Positions 6,406 to 15,114 are shown, numbered from the stretch's first letter. The stretch is 26,376 nucleotides of DNA from an uncultured Bacilli bacterium (GCA_910587535.1 CAJUKM010000004.1:23484-49859); one strand, 5' to 3'. Notes: generated by a model not told the origin, from the sequence alone. A program made the numbers and translations.

Positions 6406-8829
6406 TTATAGAGCTTTTTTTCTGCTTTGTAAATAAAATATAGTTCCAAGAAAGCCTATTAAAGAGAGGCTAGAGCCCAATATTATGCCACGAGGAATAT
6501 AGTCTATCGTTATCTCATGTGTACCTTTATCTAGTGGAAAGCCTATGAGGGTTCCTAAGACAATATCAGGTTGAATTTTTTTGCCGTCAACCGTTACTGT
6601 CATACCTTTTTCATATTCTATAGTCGTGAACATGTAGTCGTAATCTCCAGTGGAAGTAATCGTACCTTTTAGTATATGGCCATCTTTATTAGTTTGAGCT
6701 TTTAAAGTCGATTTTTCTAGAGCTTCCATGTGTCTTTCATAATTATCTATATCCATGAGCATCACATAGACGTCACCTTCATCGAATTCACTCATGATTT
6801 CATAAGTTATTTCTACTTCGCTGTCTTTTTCAATCTCTATATATTTTTTGTCTAATGTTTTTTTTATTCCGTCTATCTCGATCGAACCGTCGAATACTGG
6901 GATGAGCAAGTAGTTTTTGTCGCTTATAAATTTATAGGAAAAGTCTGTCTTTTGATTCGATATTTTTATATTAAACTCTTCATATGATATCTTTTTATAA
7001 ATTATATCGTCTATTTTCGAAAGAGCTTTTATGAGTTCTTGTCTATTCTCATAAATATCCTCATCATTTAGAGCAAGGTTTTTAACTTTGCTACTACCCA
7101 TGAATCCTAAGGCAAGTGGGTGAGGATTCTCATAGAGTCTTCTATCTATCTTTTTAAAATAAGCGTTTTCTTCACCATAGAGATATTTGATGTTCAAAAT
7201 ACTCATAAGTACTGGATCAAATTCTAAAAGTTCTATGTGACATTTGTCATATACTTTTACTCCCAGTTTTTCCATCAATTCTATGACAGATATGTTTCTG
7301 ACTGAATTGAAATAGTTTATTCCATTATATCCGAAATATAGACCATCATCAGAAGTGAAGTCATCCATAAGTTCCATCCTATAGAAAGAGTCGTTTTCAG
7401 AATTCAACTTCTCGATATATTTAGGAACTTCTTCTTTAACAAATGCAAAGTCTGTATATGATTTATAGCGGTAATTATTTTTAAGACTGTTAAAAGTGTT
7501 CAGGGAGACTTCTACTAGTGTGAATACGATTAACATCGTCAAGAAATTCTTTTTATCTATCAAGAAAATCATCTCGATAAAAATTAATGTGCTTAGTCCT
7601 AAATATATATAAGTATATATTTGTACTTCTGTGAGGACAGCCCATTTAAATTTTGCTCCTATAACTATAGAAATTATAAACAGAACACATGCTAGAATTC
7701 TATATTTTAACTTCATGTCTGTCTTATCTATATTAGAAAGAGTTCTATATGCTATCGTGATGAGAAAGAAACTAAAAGCGAAAGAGAACCTGCTTTGCCA
7801 CCATATAGGTTTTTGAAAAAATTGCCAAGCATAGTTCATAAGGTTAAAAGAGAAAGAAATATAGAAAAACAGTATTATAACAAGGGTTGCTATCTTTTCT
7901 CTTTTATCAAATTTTTTATTGAAAAAATAAAGTGTTGTGAGTACTATGGAAATGATACCGACGTAGATAAGGGCTGGTCCATACATTTGATCAGTTGCTT
8001 GATAAGCACCCGTCGTGAGAGTGTAAAAGAAGGTAAAAATATTTCTCGAGAAACCGATGTAATCTACTTTATCGTAAAGACTTGCTTTTCCAGTCATCAA
8101 AGCAAAGAAACTCGGGATAATCGATATCGCGCCTATCAACCCAGCGAGTATTGAACTGATAGTGAAAGTTTTTATCAACTTTTTCTTTTCTTTAGCATTT
8201 ACGAGTTTGTATAAGAACCATATCAGTGAAAAGACACAGATCATGTATCCTATATAATAATTTATTATGATCGTTATAGAAAGAGCGATTATGTAAAACT
8301 TTGGACTTTTTCCCTCGATCAGTTTATCCAATCCGTGGATGACTAACGGCAACATTATCACTGAGTCTATCCATATGAAGTTGTAATAGTATGTAGAGGT
8401 GTAGCCCATCAAAGCATATAATGTACTAAACAGTACGACATATAGAGGTTTGACATCTTTTTTTTCGAGGTAGAAGCACATCGCGCCGCCTAAAAGTGCA
8501 AATCTTAAGAAAGTCATAATTGCAAAGAATATATGGAAGTTCGAAGGTGTAGCAAAAAGTGATAGCAAGTTTAGCGGACTCATCGCATAATAGGTGAGAG
8601 TTCCGAAAAAGTTAAATCCGAGTCCAGCACCCCAAGAATAAAAGATATTTCCATTTCTTAATAGTCTTGCATATTCTAAAAGCATTCCAGGATATTGGGT
8701 AAAAGAGTCGTATGAATTTAATAGTTCTTCTCCCATAGGGACGAACCCATTTATCGTTGCACAGATAAAAAATATCAGTACTGGTATCGACATAGACAGT
8801 GCATAAGTTAATAGCTTTTTCTTATTCAT
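6406..8829 (-). CDS. yfhO: YfhO-family membrane glycosyltransferase
   Basis: An 807-residue protein with about a dozen hydrophobic helices, a large extracytoplasmic domain in the C-terminal third and one last membrane helix. The first loop holds NSYDSFTQYPG (Asp41, Gln45, Tyr46), then FYSWGAGLGFNFFGTLTYY and MSPLN, all typical of YfhO (PF09586). YfhO is a GT-C-type enzyme that takes a lipid-linked sugar made by a CsbB-type partner and transfers it to lipoteichoic acid outside the membrane. The partner gene follows directly, which strengthens the call. A near-consensus promoter lies upstream and GAGG stands six bases before the ATG. Whether this organism has lipoteichoic acid, and which polymer is modified, is not shown here. 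Confidence 0.92.
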   Translation of the reverse strand: MNKKKLLTYALSMSIPVLIFFICATINGFVPMGEELLNSYDSFTQYPGMLLEYARLLRNGNIFYSWGAGLGFNFFGTLTYYAMSPLNLLSLFATPSNFHIFFAIMTFLRFALLGGAMCFYLEKKDVKPLYVVLFSTLYALMGYTSTYYYNFIWIDSVIMLPLVIHGLDKLIEGKSPKFYIIALSITIIINYYIGYMICVFSLIWFLYKLVNAKEKKKLIKTFTISSILAGLIGAISIIPSFFALMTGKASLYDKVDYIGFSRNIFTFFYTLTTGAYQATDQMYGPALIYVGIISIVLTTLYFFNKKFDKREKIATLVIILFFYISFSFNLMNYAWQFFQKPIWWQSRFSFAFSFFLITIAYRTLSNIDKTDMKLKYRILACVLFIISIVIGAKFKWAVLTEVQIYTYIYLGLSTLIFIEMIFLIDKKNFLTMLIVFTLVEVSLNTFNSLKNNYRYKSYTDFAFVKEEVPKYIEKLNSENDSFYRMELMDDFTSDDGLYFGYNGINYFNSVRNISVIELMEKLGVKVYDKCHIELLEFDPVLMSILNIKYLYGEENAYFKKIDRRLYENPHPLALGFMGSSKVKNLALNDEDIYENRQELIKALSKIDDIIYKKISYEEFNIKISNQKTDFSYKFISDKNYLLIPVFDGSIEIDGIKKTLDKKYIEIEKDSEVEITYEIMSEFDEGDVYVMLMDIDNYERHMEALEKSTLKAQTNKDGHILKGTITSTGDYDYMFTTIEYEKGMTVTVDGKKIQPDIVLGTLIGFPLDKGTHEITIDYIPRGIILGSSLSLIGFLGTIFYLQSRKKAL

Positions 8830-8851
8830 AAATGACCTCGCTTACAGTAAA

Positions 8852-8880
8852 ATCATACAGAAAAAATTGTATTATGTCAA
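8852..8880 (-). promoter_or_regulatory. Sigma-A-type promoter of the yfhO operon
   Basis: On the minus strand TTGACA (8880-8875) is followed after exactly 17 bases by TATGAT (8857-8852). The start point would fall near 8845, giving a leader of about 16 bases with GAGG before the ATG at 8829. It overlaps the promoter of the divergent DUF3048 gene, so the two may compete. Confidence 0.8.
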
Positions 8881-8895
8881 AAAAAATGTTATTAT
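8867..8895 (+). promoter_or_regulatory. Promoter of the DUF3048 gene
   Basis: TTGTAT at 8867-8872 and TATTAT at 8890-8895 are 17 bases apart. The predicted start near 8902 lies at the AAGGAG site, so the leader would be very short. It shares the intergenic space with the yfhO promoter on the other strand. Confidence 0.5.
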
Positions 8896-8914
8896 GATAA
8901 AGGAGATGTATAAG

Positions 8915-9994
8915 ATGGGGAAACTGAGAAAAAAAACGAGACAAAGATTACTTGTCTTTATAATGATAGGAATATTGATAATAGGATCAGGAGTCACTTA
9001 TTTCTTCTTGAGAAAAGATCGAAGTGAATCGAAACCGAACGATAACGGAGAAGAGAATAGAGTGGTAGACGATCCTATTGTCAAAAAGGTAAGCGTAATC
9101 GATTTAGACAGTAAAACTAGACCTTATGCTGTTATGATAAACAACAACAGTGCCGTGTGGAAATATCAATCTGGCATGAACGAAGCATATATAGTTTACG
9201 AAATGTTAGTAGAGGGCGGTATCACGAGAGAGATGGCTCTATATAAGGATGCAAGTACTGCTAAGATAGCAAGTGTTAGAAGTAGCAGACATTACTTTTT
9301 AGATTATGCACTCGAAAACGACGCCATATATGTTCATTGGGGTTGGAGTCCTAAAGCACAATCTGATATCAGTACTCTCGGCATCAACAATATAAACGGT
9401 TTAACTTATGAAGGTTCATACTTTTTTAGAGATTCTACTGTTAAAGCAGGGTACGAGCATAGAGGTTATACGAAGATGGAAAGCTTAAATAAAGCTACCG
9501 AAAAATTAAAATATAGAAGTACGACCGATCAAGGATCACTTCTTGCATACAGTGTCGATCCAATAGATCTTGGAAGCATGGAAGGAGCAGTCGATGCCAA
9601 GTACGTCGAAGTACCTTATTCGAGTGGATTTACTGCTAAATTCTTCTATGACGAGGAAACTAAAATGTATAAGAGAAGTCAGAACAAGACAGATCTCATA
9701 GATTATACTTCTAAAGAGCGCATTACGACAAAGAATTTAATCGTCTATAGTGTTAGTTATAGTACGATGGATAACTATGGAAGACTCGATATGAAAAACG
9801 TCGGATCTGGAACAGGTTATTACATAAGTGAAGGAAAAGCAGTGCCAATAACTTGGGAGAAGTCTTCTAGGGCGAGCAGAACTAAATATAAATATAAAAA
9901 TGGTGACGAGTTAGTCGTCAACGACGGAAGAACTTATATCGGTTTACAACCGAATGGTAAAGTTCCGAATATGAACGCCAGTTTGCCAGTTTAA
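8915..9994 (+). CDS. DUF3048 (YerB-like) membrane-anchored protein
   Basis: A basic N-terminus (MGKLRKKTRQR) and one hydrophobic helix (LLVFIMIGILIIGSGVTYFF) form an uncleaved signal anchor; no lipobox is present, unlike B. subtilis YerB. The outside part matches DUF3048: RPYAVMINNN, EAYIVYEMLVEGGITR, ASVRSSRHYF, YVHWGWSPKA, and a C-terminal domain ending with the usual DGRTYIGLQPNG. The function is unknown; these are extracytoplasmic proteins of Gram-positive bacteria. Several in-frame starts exist upstream, from TTG 8867. I chose the ATG at 8915 because AAGGAG ends nine bases before it and the promoter would place the transcript start after the earlier starts. That gives 359 residues. A small membrane protein gene follows after 23 bases. 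Confidence 0.85.
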   Translation: MGKLRKKTRQRLLVFIMIGILIIGSGVTYFFLRKDRSESKPNDNGEENRVVDDPIVKKVSVIDLDSKTRPYAVMINNNSAVWKYQSGMNEAYIVYEMLVEGGITREMALYKDASTAKIASVRSSRHYFLDYALENDAIYVHWGWSPKAQSDISTLGINNINGLTYEGSYFFRDSTVKAGYEHRGYTKMESLNKATEKLKYRSTTDQGSLLAYSVDPIDLGSMEGAVDAKYVEVPYSSGFTAKFFYDEETKMYKRSQNKTDLIDYTSKERITTKNLIVYSVSYSTMDNYGRLDMKNVGSGTGYYISEGKAVPITWEKSSRASRTKYKYKNGDELVVNDGRTYIGLQPNGKVPNMNASLPV

Positions 9995-10017
9995 TGCAAA
10001 AGAAAGAAGGATAAAAA

Positions 10018-10341
10018 GTGAACAGTTTTGTAGATATATTGATGGAGTATTATATTGTAATCGTATTTATTGCAGTACTACTAATCCTAGCACTCATCGG
10101 TTATTTGATCGATTCTGCTAAAACTAGTAAACTCAAAAAGGAACTAGGCAAAGAGGAAGAACTGCCTCAAAATGACATACCTATTGTAAAGTCAGATGCT
10201 GGAATCCAACTAGGGGGAAATGTAAATAATATGACTATTAACAATGGGAGTGTAAATCAGAATGTGCAGACTACACCTCCTCAAACAGCGCCTACTACTG
10301 AGACTAAAGAAGAGCAACCAAAGTTGGGAACTCTCAAATGA
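10018..10341 (+). CDS. Small single-pass membrane protein, unknown function
   Basis: This is not a family I recognise. The 107-residue product has one N-terminal transmembrane helix (YYIVIVFIAVLLILALIGYLI), a short basic region (SAKTSKLKKELGKEE), then a low-complexity tail rich in Asn, Gln, Thr and Pro, including GGNVNNMTINNGSVNQNV. The helix without a cleavage site suggests an N-out/C-in orientation, placing the tail in the cytosol, but this is uncertain. It starts with GTG, seven bases after AGAAGG. It is the second gene after DUF3048 and probably shares its transcript. The tail resembles flexible linkers more than a folded domain. Confidence 0.7.
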   Translation: MNSFVDILMEYYIVIVFIAVLLILALIGYLIDSAKTSKLKKELGKEEELPQNDIPIVKSDAGIQLGGNVNNMTINNGSVNQNVQTTPPQTAPTTETKEEQPKLGTLK

Positions 10342-10377
10342 GACGAAGTACAAGTAGAAAAAAATTAGTCGTTTTGT

Positions 10378-10383
10378 TATAAT
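10378..10383 (+). promoter_or_regulatory. Extended -10 promoter of cdaA
   Basis: TGT-TATAAT (TG at 10375-10376) is a full extended -10 element. No clear -35 is seen. The start point near 10390 leaves a leader of about 19 bases containing AAGGAGG. Confidence 0.6.
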
Positions 10384-10408
10384 GTGAAGAGTATCAAGGA
10401 GGAATATA

Positions 10409-11221
10409 ATGACTTTATCGACCGTATGGGGCATCATATCGAACATATTAGACATATGTATCTTATGGTATATGGTGTATTTCTTATTAAAGAATCTTAA
10501 AAACAACATAAAGATGGTTCTCATTTTTAAGGGAATAATCTTCATAATAATCATCAAACTACTCAGCAATTTCTTAAATCTATATGCCGTAGGTTTAATC
10601 TTAGAATATGTCATAATGTGGGGACCATTAGCCCTCATAATAATCTTTCAACCAGAGATTAGAACAGTTTTAGAACAGTTGGGACGGAGCCAGCTATTAG
10701 GTAGACATAAAGTTCTATCTGGTTCTGAACGCGAAAGGTTAGTTACAGAGATCATGGAAGCTGTAGAATATTTAAAAAAGAACAGGTTCGGAGCTCTAAT
10801 CGCCATAGAAAGAGACGTAAGTTTACAGGAGTATATAGCGCCAGCTACTAAGATCTATGCCGATATCAGCAGCCAGATTTTGGAATCGCTATTCTATCCA
10901 AACAGTGCTCTACACGATGGAGGAGTTATAATCCAAGGAACAAAAGTGACATGTGCTGGATGTGTATTTAAAACGAGTATGGATAACAAGCTTTCTAAGA
11001 ATTTAGGAACGAGACATAGAGCAGCTCTCGGTTTATCGGAAGAATCAGACGCTATCGTTTTAATAGTCAGTGAAGAGACGGGTAGAATAAGTATTGCATT
11101 AAACGGAAACATGAATTACAACTTGACTTACGACGAATTTAAAAAGATGCTATATAACGAGCTCACGCCGAAGACCGAAATCTTCTATGCAGCCGATGAC
11201 GGAGGTGATGATAATGAGTAA
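10409..11221 (+). CDS. cdaA: Diadenylate cyclase CdaA
   Basis: CdaA joins two ATP molecules into the second messenger c-di-AMP, which controls potassium and osmolyte balance and wall stability in Gram-positive bacteria. Three N-terminal transmembrane helices (residues about 10-80) are followed by FQPEIRTVLEQLGR and the DAC domain. Catalytic motifs are LHDGG (Asp170-Gly172) and GTRHRAALG (Arg202-His203-Arg204), followed by IVSEETGRIS. The first motif is DGG rather than the more usual DGA. AAGGAGG lies six bases before the ATG. The 270-residue length is normal. The 3' end overlaps cdaR by eight bases, the usual cdaA-cdaR coupling; glmM, commonly third in this operon, is missing here. Confidence 0.96.
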   Translation: MTLSTVWGIISNILDICILWYMVYFLLKNLKNNIKMVLIFKGIIFIIIIKLLSNFLNLYAVGLILEYVIMWGPLALIIIFQPEIRTVLEQLGRSQLLGRHKVLSGSERERLVTEIMEAVEYLKKNRFGALIAIERDVSLQEYIAPATKIYADISSQILESLFYPNSALHDGGVIIQGTKVTCAGCVFKTSMDNKLSKNLGTRHRAALGLSEESDAIVLIVSEETGRISIALNGNMNYNLTYDEFKKMLYNELTPKTEIFYAADDGGDDNE

Positions 11222-12578
11222 GAAAAAACGAGGGCCTTTGAAAAAATTAGGAAGAGGTCTATATAATATAGTTGACAAGCTCATAGTTACTCCTATTAGC
11301 AGTATAGTCTATCGAATAAACAAAATATTAAAAAATAATGCTGGAGTATTCGACGGATTGTTCAACAAACCACATTCTCTATTGATCATATCTCTAGTCG
11401 TCGCAGTATGTGCATTCTTATTAATCGATTATAAAGCTAATAACTTGGTCGAGACTGAAAGTGAAATTTTATCAGGCCAACCAGTAACAGTTCTTTATAA
11501 CGAGGAAAAATACGTAGTCGAAGGAATTCCTGATACAGTCGATATCATACTGATGGGAAGAAAGAGCGATCTATATTTAGCTAAACAGTTAGGTGAACAT
11601 AAAGTAGTTTTGGATTTAAGCGACTATAAGACTGGTGAATATTCTGTTAAATTGAAATATAATCATTCAGTAGAATCGGTAACATATAAATTAGATCCAT
11701 CTACTGTTACAGTAAAAATCAGCGAGAAGGTATCTTCTATCAAAACTCTTACTTATGATTTATTGAACCAAGATAAACTCGATAGCAAGTTGAACATAAG
11801 CGAAGTTAATTTGAACGAAAGCGAAGTTTATGTAAAAGGTTCTAGCGAGACACTTGCAAAAGTCGCAACAGTTAAGGCACTTATAGATGTTTCTACTCTA
11901 GAACTCACTGAAGCAGGTACTATAGAAGTAGACTCATTACCGATGGTAGCGTATGACGAAAATGGTAAGTTAGTCGAGAACGTCGAGATCGTTCCTGGAA
12001 CAGCTTCTGCTTCTATTAAAGTAGATTCGTTCTATGTAGATTTACCAGTTAAAGTAGTTCCTGTAGGATCGTTTGCCACTGGATATGCCGTTAAATCTGC
12101 TAATTCAAGCGTATCTTCTGTAAGAGTATATGGTGATCAAGCTATGATCAGTAAGTTAACTTCTATTACAGCAGAAATAGATGTCGAAGGACTTAATGCC
12201 GATAAGAAGTTTGTATCTACTCTTATCAAACCTAGTGGAGTCAGATATATGAGTGAAACGACTACTACTATCGATTTAAAAGTCGGCACAGAATCTTCTA
12301 TCGAAGTCGCTGGGGTATCTGTCGAGACTAGAAATTTGAGCAGTAACTATATCGCCAATGCAGTAAACGAAGATGAAACTACGTGTGTAGTAATCTTGAA
12401 GGGTGTCAGCGACGTAATAATCGGAATCGATGCTTCGTCGATCAAAGCTTATGTCGATCTTTCTGGATATGGTCCAGGTACATATGACGTGCCAGTCCAA
12501 GTCGAAGGACAAGATCTCACTGTAACATATACTGCTAAGATCAAGACGATAAAGATAAAGATTTCAAACAAAAATTAA
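11214..12578 (+). CDS. cdaR: CdaA regulatory protein CdaR (YbbR domains)
   Basis: CdaR is the membrane partner that modulates CdaA. The 454-residue product has a basic N-terminus, one transmembrane helix (LLIISLVVAVCAFLLI, about residues 53-70) and a long outside region made of repeated YbbR modules. The repeats show the recurring pattern of a beta strand, then L-x-V-x-V and a closing V-x-I/V-K-V strand (for example PVTVLYNEEKY, VDLPVKVVPVG and AGVSVETRNL). I count about four modules. The frame is open from an ATG at 11187, but GGAGG at 11201-11205 stands eight bases before the ATG at 11214, so I use that start. A strong terminator follows the stop. Confidence 0.93.
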   Translation: MSKKKRGPLKKLGRGLYNIVDKLIVTPISSIVYRINKILKNNAGVFDGLFNKPHSLLIISLVVAVCAFLLIDYKANNLVETESEILSGQPVTVLYNEEKYVVEGIPDTVDIILMGRKSDLYLAKQLGEHKVVLDLSDYKTGEYSVKLKYNHSVESVTYKLDPSTVTVKISEKVSSIKTLTYDLLNQDKLDSKLNISEVNLNESEVYVKGSSETLAKVATVKALIDVSTLELTEAGTIEVDSLPMVAYDENGKLVENVEIVPGTASASIKVDSFYVDLPVKVVPVGSFATGYAVKSANSSVSSVRVYGDQAMISKLTSITAEIDVEGLNADKKFVSTLIKPSGVRYMSETTTTIDLKVGTESSIEVAGVSVETRNLSSNYIANAVNEDETTCVVILKGVSDVIIGIDASSIKAYVDLSGYGPGTYDVPVQVEGQDLTVTYTAKIKTIKIKISNKN

Positions 12579-12606
12579 AGAAAGGTTTGGGGACCTTTCT
12601 TTTTTT
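12577..12606. terminator. Intrinsic terminator after cdaR
   Basis: A perfect ten-base stem (AAAGAAAGGT / ACCTTTCTTT) with a six-base loop (TTGGGG) runs into a stretch of T up to 12606. The other strand also has a T-rich tail, so it can serve the convergent small gene too. Confidence 0.92.
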
Positions 12607-12859
12607 ATAAACCTAAATATCTACTCTTATAAACGCTTATCAATTTGACTATCTTTGTGTAGTTTTCTTCGGTGAAATTTGCTTTATATTTCGATAGGTC
12701 TATATTTGGATTTGCATAAAGAGCTTCGTAGTTTTTCTTTATGAATCTGTAGACGAAGTCTAGTTCACTTTCGTTTAGATATATGTCATTTTTTTGAGTG
12801 AATTTTATGACGTCGTCTTTTGTCATTTTTGATACATAATTTTTTATCAGTTGAAACAT
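12605..12859 (-). CDS. DUF2624-like small protein
   Basis: An 84-residue, helix-rich, soluble protein without a signal or membrane segment. The layout (an N-terminal FQLIKNYVSKMTKDDVIKF, then a helix, a Tyr/Lys-rich middle and a final helix with a VKLI core) resembles DUF2624 (B. subtilis YqfT, about the same size, function unknown). The likeness is from pattern memory and short, so it is tentative. A TATAAT is present on the minus strand about 17 bases upstream of the ATG, together with AGGTGA. It is convergent with cdaR, sharing its terminator, and divergent from the penicillin-binding protein gene. Confidence 0.65.
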   Translation of the reverse strand: MFQLIKNYVSKMTKDDVIKFTQKNDIYLNESELDFVYRFIKKNYEALYANPNIDLSKYKANFTEENYTKIVKLISVYKSRYLGL

Positions 12860-12924
12860 ACAATCACCTATATGATATTATATGATTATTAAGTTTAAAA
12901 TTAACCATAATAATAGAGATCATT

Positions 12925-14877
12925 ATGAAAAAGAGTAGATTGTTAATATACATACTTCTTATCGTTTTTTGCTTCAGTTCTACGTTTAGAATCGTAGAAC
13001 TTTCGGTCTTTAAAAAAGATCATTATATTGAAAAATATGAGAATCTCAAGAATGTCTATGTCAGCGGTCCTAGTGCTCCTAGAGGTCGCATACTCGATAG
13101 GAACGGAAAAGTATTGGTCGACAATAGGGGATCTAATACCATCATATATAATAGGACTAACGGATCGAGTGAAAAGCAAGAAGTCGATATAGCATATAAA
13201 TTAGGTGAACTTTTCCAGTACGAGGAAAAAGATTTTTCTTTACAAAAGATGAAAACTTTCTATCTCATCTTACACGACAATGGAAAGAATCTCATTACTC
13301 AAGAAGAATATAAGATGTTAGAAGAGCGCAGATTAGATAAAAAAGATATAGAAGCTTTGAAGTATGAAAGAGTAACGAATGACATGATCGAAGAGATGTC
13401 TTATGAAGATAAAAATGCGGGATATATTTATCATATCTTATCTAACGGTTATTTTTATGAAGATAAGATGATTAAGAAAGATCTCACCGATGAAGAAGTA
13501 GTAAAAATCAGCGATTTAGAGTTGCCTGGTGTCAGAGTAGAACTAGTTTGGGAAAGGATTTATCCTTATGGTGATGTCTTAAAAACGGTGTTTGGCACCA
13601 TAAGCAGTAGCGTTCCAATCGAATATAAAGATTATTACAAAGATAAGGGAGTAGATGTGAACAGCACAGTTGGAGTGAGTTTTCTAGAATTTCAATACGA
13701 CGAATATCTGCGAGGAGAGGATAGTCTCTATAAATTAGAAAGTGGCCATTTAGAAAAAGTCAAAGAGGAAAAACAGGGATGTGATCTATATCTATCTATA
13801 GACATAGAGACCCAATTAAAAGTCGAAGAAGTTTTAAAGGCTGAAATGCTCTCCGCTAAGAAGGCCCCGAATACAGAATATTTTAACCATTCTTATGTCA
13901 TAGTGGGTGAACCCCAAACTGGAGCGATCGTCGCTGCATCTGGGTTACAATTAAATAAAGACCATTTTGTCGACATAACAGCTAATATGATTAACTCTAG
14001 TTATACAGTTGGAAGTGTCGTCAAAGGAGCGACGATTTCGGTCGGTTATCAGAATGGTCTTATAAAAGAGGGACAGAAAGTATTAGACTCCTGTATAAAA
14101 GTTTATGGCGTATCTAAAAAGTGCAGCTGGACATCACTTGGATACGTAGACGACGTCAGGGCTCTCGCGCAGTCATCAAATTACTATCAATTTTTGATCG
14201 CTGCCAAGCTTGCCAATCCAAAATTTTCTAATAATAAAAAGCTAAACGCGACTAAAGAACACTTCGATATATATAGAAATATGTTAGAGAGCTATGGATT
14301 GGGTGCAAAGACTGGAATAGATCTTCCAAATGAACAGTTAGGAATTAAGGGGAAAACTGCTAGTGACGATTTACTTTTGAATTTAGCTATAGGTCAGTAT
14401 GACACTTATACGCCGATCGAAGTATTCCAATATATAAATACGATTGCAAACGATGGAGTACGTTTGAGTCCAAGTTTAATGTTACGAATTGAAAGAGATG
14501 GAGAAGTAATCGTCGAAAGGGAAAAAGAAGAATTAAACCATGTTCTTTTAGAAGATAACTATTTGAAAAGAGTTCAAAAGGGACTGCGGGAAGTCATGAT
14601 AAGTGGTACTGGTAGAAACTATATAGATATAAATATAAGTGCTGCTGGAAAAACTGGTACTAGTGAGACATTTGTCGATACGAATGGAGACGGTAAGATC
14701 GATACGAGAACGATAAGTACGGCGTTTATCATGTATGCTCCTTTTGAAAATCCACAGTATTCAGTCGTATCCTTGAGTCCAAATATAAGTAGAAGTGATG
14801 GTTCTAGTTCTTATAAATATGCTCTAAATTTAAGGGTTAATAGGAAAATAGTTAACTATTTGTTTGAAAAATCTTAA
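12925..14877 (+). CDS. Class B penicillin-binding protein (transpeptidase)
   Basis: This 650-residue protein has a signal anchor (LLIYILLIVFCFSSTF), a dimerisation region beginning APRGRILDRNGKVL, and a C-terminal transpeptidase domain. The active-site triad is complete: the S-x-x-K motif SVVK (Ser364-Lys367), SSN (417-419) and KTGT (Lys576-Thr579). It cross-links peptidoglycan stem peptides outside the membrane and is the target of beta-lactams. The order of domains fits the PBP2/FtsI/SpoVD group; no C-terminal PASTA domains are present. Just after KTGTSE lies DTNGDGKIDT (585-594), an EF-hand-like acidic loop. The start has only a weak AGAGA upstream and a CATAAT about 14 bases before the ATG. 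Whether it serves elongation, division or the spore cortex is not decidable. Confidence 0.92.
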   Translation: MKKSRLLIYILLIVFCFSSTFRIVELSVFKKDHYIEKYENLKNVYVSGPSAPRGRILDRNGKVLVDNRGSNTIIYNRTNGSSEKQEVDIAYKLGELFQYEEKDFSLQKMKTFYLILHDNGKNLITQEEYKMLEERRLDKKDIEALKYERVTNDMIEEMSYEDKNAGYIYHILSNGYFYEDKMIKKDLTDEEVVKISDLELPGVRVELVWERIYPYGDVLKTVFGTISSSVPIEYKDYYKDKGVDVNSTVGVSFLEFQYDEYLRGEDSLYKLESGHLEKVKEEKQGCDLYLSIDIETQLKVEEVLKAEMLSAKKAPNTEYFNHSYVIVGEPQTGAIVAASGLQLNKDHFVDITANMINSSYTVGSVVKGATISVGYQNGLIKEGQKVLDSCIKVYGVSKKCSWTSLGYVDDVRALAQSSNYYQFLIAAKLANPKFSNNKKLNATKEHFDIYRNMLESYGLGAKTGIDLPNEQLGIKGKTASDDLLLNLAIGQYDTYTPIEVFQYINTIANDGVRLSPSLMLRIERDGEVIVEREKEELNHVLLEDNYLKRVQKGLREVMISGTGRNYIDINISAAGKTGTSETFVDTNGDGKIDTRTISTAFIMYAPFENPQYSVVSLSPNISRSDGSSSYKYALNLRVNRKIVNYLFEKS

Positions 14878-14891
14878 TTTTTTGCTATAAT
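14864..14891 (+). promoter_or_regulatory. Promoter of rpmG-efp
   Basis: TTGAAA (14864-14869) and TATAAT (14886-14891) are 16 bases apart, with a TG extension (TGC before TATAAT). It overlaps the end of the penicillin-binding protein gene. The start point would be near 14898, and AAGGAGG follows before the rpmG ATG. Confidence 0.75.
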
Positions 14892-14924
14892 ACTTATGAC
14901 CTTATTGAAAAAGGAGGGACTTTT

Positions 14925-15095
14925 ATGGCAAAAAAAGGTGAAAATAGAGAACCTGTACAAATCAAATGTTCAGTTTGTGGAAACAACATCCGTCCTACTG
15001 AGAAAAATAAAAAGAATACAGTGGAAAAACTTTCATTGAACAAATTTTGTCCAAAGTGCAGAAAGCACACAGAATTTAACGAAAAGAAAAACTAA
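14925..15095 (+). CDS. rpmG: 50S ribosomal protein L33
   Basis: A 56-residue protein of the large ribosomal subunit. It carries the zinc-ribbon cysteines CSVC and CPKC, so it is the zinc-binding form of L33, and the conserved RKHTEF end. Basic residues dominate, as expected for an rRNA-binding protein. AAGGAGG lies upstream at normal distance. It is followed after 19 bases by efp, so the pair probably forms an operon of translation genes; the more common neighbours secE and nusG are not here. The reading frame is short but all family landmarks are present. Confidence 0.93.
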   Translation: MAKKGENREPVQIKCSVCGNNIRPTEKNKKNTVEKLSLNKFCPKCRKHTEFNEKKN

Positions 15096-15114
15096 TTAGG
15101 AGGATTAAGCGCTT

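Noticed and set aside
7795..8154. Plus-strand frame of 119 codons opposite the yfhO gene
   Set aside because: It lies fully antisense to a well-supported membrane protein, has no ribosome site and gives a Lys/Tyr/Ser-rich sequence typical of antisense readings.
8867..8914. Longer N-terminus of the DUF3048 protein from TTG 8867
   Set aside because: The extra 16 codons overlap the promoter and the ribosome site of the ATG at 8915.
10210..10638. Minus-strand frame of 142 codons across the small membrane protein and cdaA
   Set aside because: It is antisense to two supported genes and across the cdaA promoter, with no protein-like pattern.
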